From RUG13409 sp045616985 (lineage in GTDB: Bacteria > Bacillota > Clostridia > Peptostreptococcales > Anaerovoracaceae), in NCBI GenBank assembly GCA_045616985.1, contig JAZLHU010000007.1, positions 1-19,024 on the forward strand: a stretch of 19,024 nt of DNA, in the 5' to 3' direction. The translations under genes were made by a program, and so were the position numbers. This document shows, one piece after another, positions 13,587-19,024 of the stretch (within the stretch, counting starts at the first letter, position 1; the number at the start of each line of letters is the position of its first letter). The notes below the pieces were generated by a model. It was not told where the DNA came from. It ran no database searches and worked only from the letters and a program-made list of their open reading frames with translations.

Positions 13587-14482
13587 TATTCAGTTACCTC
13601 CTGTTCTGTTGCCGGTGCTTCTGCAGGAGCTTCTGCAGGAGCAGCCTCTACTGGTTTGTTAGGACGCTTTCTCGGGTTAACGGCCTTTGCGGGTCTTTCT
13701 TCAAACTTGCCCTTGCCGCCCCTGCGATCGCCGCGCTCTCTTCTTTCGCCGCGATCACCGCGTTCTCTTCTTTCGCCGCGGCCTTTTCTTTCACCGCGTT
13801 CTCTCTTTGGTGCTTCTTCCTTTTCTTCCGGAATTGCAGGAACGAGATTTCCGTCAAGAACTTCACCGTCGTTTACCCAAACCTTAACGCCGATCCTTCC
13901 GTACTGAGTATCAGCTTCGGCAAAACCGTAATCGATGTTTGCCCTTAATGTATGAAGCGGAACATTTCCTTCTGCATACTTTTCGGATCTTGCGATCTCG
14001 GCACCGCCTACACGGCCGGAAATAACGACCTTGATACCCTTAGCGCCGGCCTTCATAGTTCTTTGAATAGCCTGCTTCATTGCTCTTCTGAAAGCAACAC
14101 GCTTTTCAAGAGACTGTGCAATACCTTCAGCAACAAGCTGTGCATCTATATCAGGCTTTTTAACTTCTACGATGTTAACGGATACCGTTTTCTTTGTAAG
14201 CTTCTCGAGCTTGGCCTTAACCTGGTCAATACCGTCTCCGCCTCTTCCGATCACCATACCCGGCTTAGCTGTAAGAACGGATACTCTTATCTGTCCTTCT
14301 GCAGCTCTCTCTATAACAACCTTGCTGACACCGGCTGCATAGAGTTCCTTCTTTACGAACTCTCTTACCTTATTATCCTCTACCAGATAATCGGCAAAGT
14401 TCTTCTTGTCTGCGTACCACTTGGAATCCCAATCCTGGATAACGCCTACTCTCAGTCCATGAGGACTAACTTTCTGACCCAT
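13586..14482 (-). CDS. rpsC: 30S ribosomal protein S3 with an arginine-rich C-terminal extension
   Basis: 298 residues, about 80 longer than a standard S3. The first 215 residues are ordinary: MGQKVSPHGLRVGVIQDWDS, a KH domain with VIGRGGDGI (77-85), and the C-terminal S3 domain ending at about 210 (YGRIGVKVWVNDGEVL). S3 lines the mRNA entry tunnel and has helicase activity. From about 219 the tail is low-complexity: a Glu/Lys link, then RGERRERGD-type repeats (about 229-257), a PAKAVNPRKRPNKP segment and an Ala/Pro/Glu end. At DNA level the arginine part contains a 27-bp direct repeat (units at 13737 and 13764). It is in frame with a clean stop, so not a frameshift. Confidence 0.96.
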   Translation of the reverse strand: MGQKVSPHGLRVGVIQDWDSKWYADKKNFADYLVEDNKVREFVKKELYAAGVSKVVIERAAEGQIRVSVLTAKPGMVIGRGGDGIDQVKAKLEKLTKKTVSVNIVEVKKPDIDAQLVAEGIAQSLEKRVAFRRAMKQAIQRTMKAGAKGIKVVISGRVGGAEIARSEKYAEGNVPLHTLRANIDYGFAEADTQYGRIGVKVWVNDGEVLDGNLVPAIPEEKEEAPKRERGERKGRGERRERGDRGERRERGDRRGGKGKFEERPAKAVNPRKRPNKPVEAAPAEAPAEAPATEQEVTE

Positions 14483-14498
14483 TTTAACCTCCTACCGA

Positions 14499-14831
14499 TT
14501 ATCTTTCCCTGACAGTCACACCAATGTGTGCGCTTCTCTTAAGGATCTTGCCGGCTCTGCCCTGAGAACCTGCTCTCCAGCGCTTCATTGTCGGACCCTG
14601 GTTTACATAGATTTCTGCTACATACAGCTTTGAACGATCCATTTCGAAATTGTTCTCTGCGTTGGCTGCTGCGCTTGCAACAACCTTTTCAATGTATTCA
14701 GAAGCCTTACCGGTTGTGAACTTTAAAATGGTGAGAGCTTCGTCAACGCTTTTGCCTCTTACAAGGTCTGCTACGGGAGCAATCTTTGTAGGGGACATTC
14801 TTACATACTTAGCAACTGCTTTTGCTTCCAT
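14499..14831 (-). CDS. rplV: 50S ribosomal protein L22
   Basis: 110 residues. L22 lines the exit tunnel with a long beta hairpin (NQGPTMKRWRAGSQGRAGKI), which takes part in macrolide sensitivity and in stalling. The hairpin shows no insertion or deletion relative to the usual bacterial sequence. KYVRMSPTKIAPVADLVRGK is the N-terminal signature. It lies 12 bases after rpsS and 16 bases before rpsC. Confidence 0.97.
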   Translation of the reverse strand: MEAKAVAKYVRMSPTKIAPVADLVRGKSVDEALTILKFTTGKASEYIEKVVASAAANAENNFEMDRSKLYVAEIYVNQGPTMKRWRAGSQGRAGKILKRSAHIGVTVRER

Positions 14832-14843
14832 TGTTTATCCCTC

Positions 14844-15116
14844 CTACTTTACCTTGCTTGTGCCTGCGTGGCCTCTGAATGTTCTTGTCGGTGCGAATTC
14901 ACCAAACTTGTGACCTACCATATCTTCTGTTATATATACCGGAACATGCTTGCGTCCGTCGTATACTGCGATCGTGTGTCCGACCATCTGCGGGAAGATA
15001 GTAGAAGATCTTGACCATGTCTTAATGACTTTCTTTTCGTTAGCCGCATTCATTGCGTCGATTTCTTTAAGAAGCTTTGCATGTACGAATGGGCCCTTCT
15101 TTAATGATCTGCTCAT
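14844..15116 (-). CDS. rpsS: 30S ribosomal protein S19
   Basis: 90 residues. S19 lies in the small-subunit head and contacts the A-site finger of 23S rRNA. MSRSLKKGPFVHAKLLKEID, WSRSSTIFPQMVGHTIAVYD and HKFGEFAPTRTFRGH are diagnostic. It is 11 bases below rplB with GGAGGGAG upstream. Confidence 0.97.
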   Translation of the reverse strand: MSRSLKKGPFVHAKLLKEIDAMNAANEKKVIKTWSRSSTIFPQMVGHTIAVYDGRKHVPVYITEDMVGHKFGEFAPTRTFRGHAGTSKVK

Positions 15117-15127
15117 TTATCTCCCTC

Positions 15128-15961
15128 CTACTTATCGTTTCTTCTCTTAACGATGAACTGTGATGAAGCCTTAGTCTTCTTTCTGGTCTTGTAGCCAAGT
15201 GCCGGCTTGCCCCAAGGGGTCACAGGACCCGGTCTGCCGACCGGAGCCTTACCTTCACCACCACCATGCGGGTGGTCGTTCGGATTCATTACAGAACCTC
15301 TTACTGTAGGACGGATACCCATGTGTCTCTTCCTGCCCGCCTTACCGAGGTTGATAAGCTCGTGCTCGTTGTTGCCGACTTCGCCGATCGTTGCTCTGCA
15401 TTCAAGAGGTACATTTCTCTGTTCACCTGACGGAAGTCTGAGAAGTGCATACTTGCCTTCCTTAGCCATAAGCTGAGCAGCGTTTCCTGCCGATCTGCAG
15501 ATCTGTGCTCCCTTACCCGGCTGAATTTCCACGTTGTGAATAAGCGTACCGACCGGAATATTTGCAAGCGGAAGCGCATTGCCTGCCTTGATATCGGCAT
15601 CTGCTCCGGAGTAGATAACATCGCCCACATTGAGTTCCTTTGGTGCGATGATGTATCTCTTTTCACCGTCTGCATAGCAGATAAGAGCAATATTTGCCGT
15701 TCTGTTCGGATCGTACTCGATAGTCTTTACTGTTGCCGGAATGTTATCCTTGTTTCTCTTGAAGTCGATGATCCTGTATTTCTTTCTTGTGCCGCCGCCC
15801 TGATGACGAACGGTAATGCAGCCTCTGTTGTTGCGGCCTGCGTTCTTCTTAAGCGTAACTGTCAGGCTCTTCTCCGGTGTGGTGCACGTAATTTCCTCAA
15901 AAGTGGAAACTGTCATTCCGCGAAGACCCGGAGTTATTGCTTTATATTTCTTGATTCCCAT
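15128..15961 (-). CDS. rplB: 50S ribosomal protein L2
   Basis: 277 residues. L2 is a primary 23S rRNA binder needed for subunit joining and peptidyl-transfer activity. The RNA-binding core and the C-terminal signature NPNDHPHGGGEGKAPVGRPG (226-245) are intact, with the functionally important histidine at 230. The end GYKTRKKTKASSQFIVKRR is typical. Spacing is 10 bases to rplW. An AGGAGG site lies before the ATG. Confidence 0.98.
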   Translation of the reverse strand: MGIKKYKAITPGLRGMTVSTFEEITCTTPEKSLTVTLKKNAGRNNRGCITVRHQGGGTRKKYRIIDFKRNKDNIPATVKTIEYDPNRTANIALICYADGEKRYIIAPKELNVGDVIYSGADADIKAGNALPLANIPVGTLIHNVEIQPGKGAQICRSAGNAAQLMAKEGKYALLRLPSGEQRNVPLECRATIGEVGNNEHELINLGKAGRKRHMGIRPTVRGSVMNPNDHPHGGGEGKAPVGRPGPVTPWGKPALGYKTRKKTKASSQFIVKRRNDK

Positions 15962-15971
15962 TGCTTACCTC

Positions 15972-16262
15972 CTACAGTCCTTCGAAGAACTCAATCGCCT
16001 TGGATTTTTCGGTGAGCTTTACAATAGCCTTTTTGTAATCGGCCTGTCTGCCAACGAATCTTCCCTGTCTCTTTAACTTACCCTCGAAGTTTGATGTGTT
16101 GATCTTTTCAACCTCCACACCGAAAGCTTCTTCAACTGCAGCCTTGATTTCAGTCTTGTTAGCCTTTGGGCTTACCTTGAATGTGTACTTCTTTTCGGCT
16201 GCATCGTCCATACTCTTTTCGGAGATGATAGGACTTAATATTACGTCATAAGGAGTTTTCAT
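15972..16262 (-). CDS. rplW: 50S ribosomal protein L23
   Basis: 96 residues. L23 forms the docking site for trigger factor and SRP at the tunnel exit. YDVILSPIISEKSM and YTFKVSPKANKTEIKAAVEE are characteristic. The C-terminal GRQADYKKAIVKLTE segment also fits. The start overlaps the rplD stop (TAATG), which suggests coupled synthesis with L4. Confidence 0.96.
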   Translation of the reverse strand: MKTPYDVILSPIISEKSMDDAAEKKYTFKVSPKANKTEIKAAVEEAFGVEVEKINTSNFEGKLKRQGRFVGRQADYKKAIVKLTEKSKAIEFFEGL

Positions 16263-16885
16263 TATGCATATACCTCCTCAATCTTCTTTGCTGCATCCTG
16301 TGTGAGGATGAGGCTTGTGTGATTAACGATTTCGTAAACATTCATCTGGGAAACCATGCTTACTGCAACTCCCGGAATGTTTGCTGCGCTTCTCATTACG
16401 TTTTCGTCAACGTCTGCCGTAACGATGAGCGCCTTCTTTTCGGCCTTGATGTTCCTCAGTACTTCTGCCATATCCTTTGTCTTCGGAGCCTCAAATGTAA
16501 GGCTGTCAAGAACGATGATCTCCTTTTCAGCTACCTTGGAGGACAATGCGGAAAACAGTGCCAGTCTCTTAAGCTTCTTGGAGATGGAATATCTGTAGCT
16601 TCTCGGCTTCGGAGCAAATGCTACGCCGCCGCCAACCTGTGTAGGATCTGTTGAAGAACCCTGTCTGTGACGACCTGTACCCTTCTGACGGAATGGCTTG
16701 CGGCCACCTCCTCTGACCTCTCCTCTTGTAAGAGCGGACTGAGTACCCTGTCTCTGATTTGCCAAATAGTTCTTTACGACTTCGTGTACTGCGAATTCGT
16801 TCGGCTCGATTCCGAAGATGGCATCATTAAGTTCAATTGTGCCTGCAGCGGAGCCTGCCTTGTTCAGCATTTCGATTTTTGCCAT
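16262..16885 (-). CDS. rplD: 50S ribosomal protein L4
   Basis: 207 residues. L4 combines a globular domain with a long loop that reaches into the exit tunnel near L22: GEVRGGGRKPFRQKGTGRHR followed by QGSSTDPTQVGGGVAFAPKP. In E. coli L4 represses its own S10 operon by binding the mRNA leader, so the structured leader above rpsJ is of interest here. ATG follows AAGGAGGAAGTTGCA, and rplC ends 17 bases earlier. Confidence 0.97.
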   Translation of the reverse strand: MAKIEMLNKAGSAAGTIELNDAIFGIEPNEFAVHEVVKNYLANQRQGTQSALTRGEVRGGGRKPFRQKGTGRHRQGSSTDPTQVGGGVAFAPKPRSYRYSISKKLKRLALFSALSSKVAEKEIIVLDSLTFEAPKTKDMAEVLRNIKAEKKALIVTADVDENVMRSAANIPGVAVSMVSQMNVYEIVNHTSLILTQDAAKKIEEVYA

Positions 16886-16902
16886 TGCAACTTCCTCCTT
16901 TC

Positions 16903-17532
16903 CTACTGTCCCTTGACTGCAGTGCGAATCTTGAGAAGACCGCCCTTGTTACCGGGAACAGCGCCCTTTACGAGCATCAGGTTTCTGTCTGCAATCGTCT
17001 TTACTAAAACTAAGTTCTGAACTGTTATTGTGTCACGTCCCGTACGTCCGGGTGCCTTGTTTCCGAGGAATACTCTGGAAGGATACGTAGCGGCTGCAAG
17101 ACCGCCCGGCAGTCTCTTGTGCTTGGAACCGTGAGTCATGGGTCCGCGCCTGTGGTGATGCCTCTTGATGTTACCCTGGGTTCCTTTACCCTTTGAAGTA
17201 CCCGTGATGTCGAGCTTTGTGCCTTCCTCGAAATCGGCAACCGTGATTACCTGTCCGAGTTCGAATGCATCGCCTTCTTCAGGTCTGAATTCACAAACGT
17301 GCTTTTTAACAGCCGTGTTTGCCTTTGCAAAATGTCCTTTTTCAGGCTTATTTGCTCTTTGTTCCTTTACGTCCTCGTATCCGAGCTGTACGCCTGCATA
17401 TCCGTCCGTCTCAACACTCTTAAGCTGAGTAACAACTGCAGGACCTGCTTCGATTACGGTCACGGGGATCATTTCCCCCTTGTCGGAAAAGATCTGGGTC
17501 ATGCCCATCTTCTTTCCTAAAATCGCTTTCAT
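16903..17532 (-). CDS. rplC: 50S ribosomal protein L3
   Basis: 209 residues. L3 initiates 50S assembly and its extended loop (about 112-165) reaches the peptidyl-transferase centre. The start MKAILGKKMGMTQIFSDKGE and the loop blocks GTSKGKGTQGNIKR, RRGPMTHGSK and PSRVFLGNKAPGRTG identify it. The loop reads GKGTQG where I remember GKGFQG as the commoner form, and has three adjacent histidines (125-127). Both may simply be lineage variation. An intergenic stretch of 106 bases with a hairpin separates it from rpsJ. Confidence 0.97.
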   Translation of the reverse strand: MKAILGKKMGMTQIFSDKGEMIPVTVIEAGPAVVTQLKSVETDGYAGVQLGYEDVKEQRANKPEKGHFAKANTAVKKHVCEFRPEEGDAFELGQVITVADFEEGTKLDITGTSKGKGTQGNIKRHHHRRGPMTHGSKHKRLPGGLAAATYPSRVFLGNKAPGRTGRDTITVQNLVLVKTIADRNLMLVKGAVPGNKGGLLKIRTAVKGQ

Positions 17533-17559
17533 ACTTTTTCCTCCTAAGTTCTTTCAGCG

Positions 17560-17598
17560 GATCGCCTTCCGTACCATCATCGGCCGCCAAGGACGATC
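17560..17598 (-). promoter_or_regulatory. intercistronic hairpin between rpsJ and rplC
   Basis: AAGGACGATC (17589-17598) and GATCGCCTT (17560-17568) pair over nine bases with one bulge; CCG (17569-17571 region, read on the opposite strand) can add a short inner stem with CGG. The rest of the 106-base gap shows no promoter I trust. No T run follows on the minus strand, so it is not a terminator. It may protect the mRNA end or tune rplC relative to rpsJ (inference). Confidence 0.5.
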
Positions 17599-17638
17599 AT
17601 TCAAAGCACATTGGTAATCTATGTATTACTTTGTGTAC

Positions 17639-17947
17639 TTACAGTTTGATTTCGATATCCACACCTGCAGGCATGTTCATCTTCATAAGAGTGTCCATTG
17701 TCTTTGGTGTCGGGTTAAGAATATCGATAAGTCTTTTGTGGGTCCTCTGTTCGAACTGCTCACGGCTGTCCTTATACTTGTGAACCGCTCTGATAATCGT
17801 GACAACCTCCTTATCAGTAGGAAGCGGGATAGGCCCGGATACTTCTGCTCCTGTCTCCTTTGCTGCTTCAACAATCTTTGCCGCACTCTGATCAAGTGCC
17901 GTATGATCGTAAGCCTTGAGTCTGATTCTGATTTTCTGACTGCTCAT
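17639..17947 (-). CDS. rpsJ: 30S ribosomal protein S10
   Basis: 102 residues, the usual length. S10 binds in the small-subunit head and, as NusE, also serves in antitermination complexes with NusB and NusG. Blocks seen: KIRIRLKAYDHTALDQSAAK, GPIPLPTDKEVVTIIRAVHK and KRLIDILNPTPKTMDTLM. The frame is open to an ATG at 17983, but that ATG lies in a hairpin, and GGAGGAAAAATCA directly precedes the ATG at 17947. This start gives the family length. It is the first gene of the supercluster. Confidence 0.97.
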   Translation of the reverse strand: MSSQKIRIRLKAYDHTALDQSAAKIVEAAKETGAEVSGPIPLPTDKEVVTIIRAVHKYKDSREQFEQRTHKRLIDILNPTPKTMDTLMKMNMPAGVDIEIKL

Positions 17948-18271
17948 TGATTTTTCCTCCTTGCTGGTCATGGTTCTCACCATCCTGCAACTACTTATTA
18001 AATGGTGGCGGAACCTTTAAATTTCAAGCATTTTCGCTATATCTGCCTGAGGCTCGTCCTCGCGTTACACGAGCCCGTGTGTTTCTTTTTTCTTTACTCA
18101 AAAGAAACAAGCGAGAACTCCTTCGCCGGGTTCAAGGACCCGACAATTCTCGGCAAAAATTCCCTGATAGCGCAGCAACTTTTTGCCTCTGCGCAGAGCC
18201 TGGAAATGCGTATTTTTCAACGCTTTTCGGGTTTTGCTATAACCCTTTTCCGCTCCCTGGCAAGCTTGATT
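17948..18271 (-). promoter_or_regulatory. long structured 5' leader of the S10 operon
   Basis: From the candidate promoter to rpsJ the mRNA would carry about 320 untranslated nt rich in pairing. Seen stems (plus coordinates): 18112-18117 with 18147-18152, enclosing 18127-18131 with 18138-18142; 18067-18071 with 18076-18080, competing with 18051-18056 pairing to 18070-18075; the palindrome CTCTGCGCAGAG at 18187-18198. Nearest the start codon are two exclusive hairpins. One is 17970-17974 with 17979-17983 and a GAGA tetraloop. The other is 17972-17976 plus 17978-17983 with 18002-18007 plus 18011-18015, an 11-bp stem. A switch in front of the rpsJ binding site is possible. Its ligand, such as L4 as in E. 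coli, is a guess. No coding sequence is supported. Confidence 0.55.
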
Positions 18272-18300
18272 ATTATACTGCTATACCTGCAGCTATGCAA
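18272..18300 (-). promoter_or_regulatory. candidate S10 operon promoter
   Basis: On the minus strand a perfect TATAAT (18272-18277) lies 17 bases below TTGCAT (18295-18300), a weak -35 with three of six matches. It is placed just downstream of a strong terminator and upstream of the structured leader, where the operon promoter should be. Other promoters nearer rpsJ cannot be excluded. Confidence 0.55.
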
Positions 18301-18320
18301 GTACTTTTTTTAAAATTTTC

Positions 18321-18369
18321 AAAAAAAATTAAAAAGCCCGAAAAGCTTGAAAAATCAGGCTTTCGGGCT
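18321..18369 (-). terminator. intrinsic terminator upstream of the S10 promoter
   Basis: AGCCCGAAA (18335-18343) pairs with TTTCGGGCT (18361-18369), extended by GC (18345-18346) with GC (18359-18360) past one bulged A. On the minus strand the stem is followed by TTTTT, AA and eight more T (plus A runs at 18321-18335). It would stop transcripts coming from higher coordinates, but I see no gene there, so it is probably the end of a unit lost at the contig edge. Confidence 0.8.
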
Positions 18370-18889
18370 GCTCCGCATTATTCTTCGGATACAGCTTTGA
18401 GTCCACTGTGCCGGGCGTTTCCAGCGCCGCCTCTATATAGCTGAAAAGAAGAAGCAACGCACAATATCTTGTGCTTTTTTGCTTATGTTTGCAGCTCTGC
18501 CAGGAGCAGCCTTAACTTAAGCTGCTGTATTTTATTTTTGTATTGGTTTAATTATGGCATTGCTGTATATCATTCCCGGTTGGTAAAATAAGTAAATTGC
18601 ATGGTCGGAAGACTGCCACATATAGGTTTTAAGCTTCTGCTGCTACGTCAAACACCATTGAGCGGAACTTTCTACAGGTAATTCACATGCAATATAAAAT
18701 GCCGCCGGAATGGAGATAAGAAAACGAACAATGCCGAGAATAAATGAAACGGGAAACGTTAAATCTTTATAAGAAATAAAAAATGAAGTTGCAAGATTCA
18801 ATATTATTTATCTCAACGATTTAATGCATTCATGCCATTCTGATTTGATCTACCCTGATTTGATCTATTTATATCCTATGAGGATATGC
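18370..18889. other. stretch of about 520 bases without a recognisable gene
   Basis: Apart from the terminator at 18452-18484, the only structure I see is a 13-base direct repeat CTGATTTGATCTA at 18840-18852 and 18855-18867, and a small perfect hairpin ATATCC/GGATAT at 18871-18887. Sequence from about 18500 is AT-rich with frequent stops in all frames. It may be decayed sequence next to the repeat array. Confidence 0.6.
18452..18484 (+). terminator. plus-strand intrinsic terminator without an obvious gene
   Basis: GCACAA (18459-18464) pairs with TTGTGC (18469-18474) around a TATC loop, followed by TTTTTT. An outer pair AAGCAA (18452-18457) with TTGCTT (18479-18484) makes it partly symmetric, so weak action on the minus strand is also possible. 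No plus-strand protein gene ends before it; a small RNA is possible but not shown. Confidence 0.6.
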
Positions 18890-18993
18890 TTTTACTACAG
18901 AATGCAGAAATAACGAACGATTTGTCGTAATCTCAAATCATCTTAGCCCTTATGCGGGGTAAGTACGGTAGTAAGCTGCACTAATTACGACAG
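18890..18993. repeat. second part of the TGTAGTAAAA repeat array
   Basis: TTTTACTACAG stands at 18890-18900. Variant units follow: TGTCGTAAT (18923-18931) with its perfect 9-bp inverted partner ATTACGACA (18984-18992), and GGTAGTAAG at 18968-18976. The array leads straight into the terminal repeat and, on joining the ends, into the array at 13-167, together about 300 bases. Confidence 0.7.
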
Positions 18994-19024
18994 AACACCT
19001 GTAATCTAACGACTCTGTAGTAAA
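18994..19024. repeat. terminal direct repeat, copy 2 (contig closure)
   Basis: This is an exact copy of bases 1-31. It sits directly after an inverted-repeat pair (18923-18931 with 18984-18992) and ends inside a TGTAGTAAA unit. Joined to base 1, the repeat array continues without a break. Confidence 0.95.

Noticed and set aside
17948..17983. N-terminal extension of S10 from the ATG at 17983
   Set aside because: The extension contains the ribosome binding site for the ATG at 17947 and gives a longer protein than the family norm.
18010..18045. second promoter close to rpsJ (TTGAAA with TTTAAT)
   Set aside because: The spacing of about 19 bases is poor and the elements fall in the stem next to the start codon; the promoter at 18272-18300 is better.
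17947..18444. 165-codon open frame on the plus strand across the S10 leader
   Set aside because: It covers the rpsJ ribosome binding site, leader stems and the upstream terminator on the opposite strand, shows no family resemblance and has no ribosome binding site I trust.
1..19024. window as a plasmid or phage
   Set aside because: No replication, partition, mobilisation or phage gene is present, and the content is core chromosomal; the circular closure is better explained by a repeat.

Overview
The window holds one essentially complete S10-spc-alpha ribosomal-protein supercluster, all on the minus strand, with about 1 kb of non-coding or degenerate sequence on one side and a small accessory segment on the other. 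Gene order, strong GGAGG-type ribosome binding sites, the four-cysteine S14 and S4, the zinc-type L36 and the four-cysteine adenylate kinase lid all point to a Firmicute, most likely a member of Clostridia. I cannot name a genus from the sequence.

Reading in the direction of transcription (high to low coordinates): 18994-18370 has no recognisable gene. A minus-strand terminator (18321-18369) insulates what follows, then comes a candidate promoter (18272-18300) and a structured leader of about 320 nt. The S10 block is rpsJ-rplC-rplD-rplW-rplB-rpsS-rplV-rpsC-rplP-rpmC-rpsQ. The spc block is rplN-rplX-rplE-rpsN-rpsH-rplF-rplR-rpsE-rpmD-rplO-secY, followed by adk-map-infA-rpmJ. The alpha block is rpsM-rpsK-rpsD-rpoA-rplQ, closed by a strong terminator at 2722-2751. 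Most gaps are 3-30 nt and five junctions overlap, or nearly so, at TAATG-type stop/start pairs, so the set probably behaves as one long operon. The cluster supplies about half of the ribosome's proteins plus initiation factor 1, the protein-export channel, the RNA polymerase alpha subunit, methionine aminopeptidase and adenylate kinase.

A new promoter (2696-2723) overlaps the rplQ terminator and drives two overlapping membrane-protein genes: an unrecognised multi-span protein, then a PrsW-like intramembrane protease. A third gene with its own promoter encodes a small exported protein with a C-terminal membrane anchor. It ends at a terminator (595-622) with the same stem core as the rplQ terminator.

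The last few hundred bases hold a long imperfect inverted repeat (426-566), a broken internal fragment of a DUF4143/COG1373-type ATPase (176-355), and an array of TGTAGTAAAA repeats in both orientations. That array continues across the ends of the window: bases 1-31 are identical to bases 18994-19024, so the sequence closes as a 19.0 kb circle. A circle carrying the only ribosomal-protein operon is biologically implausible. I read it as an assembly closed through a dispersed repeat that flanks this locus on both sides. The core genes are conventional. The points worth a second look are the repeat array with its ATPase remnant, the S10 leader and the rpsJ-rplC hairpin, the structured element at 426-566, the arginine-rich S3 tail, and the uncharacterised membrane gene pair.
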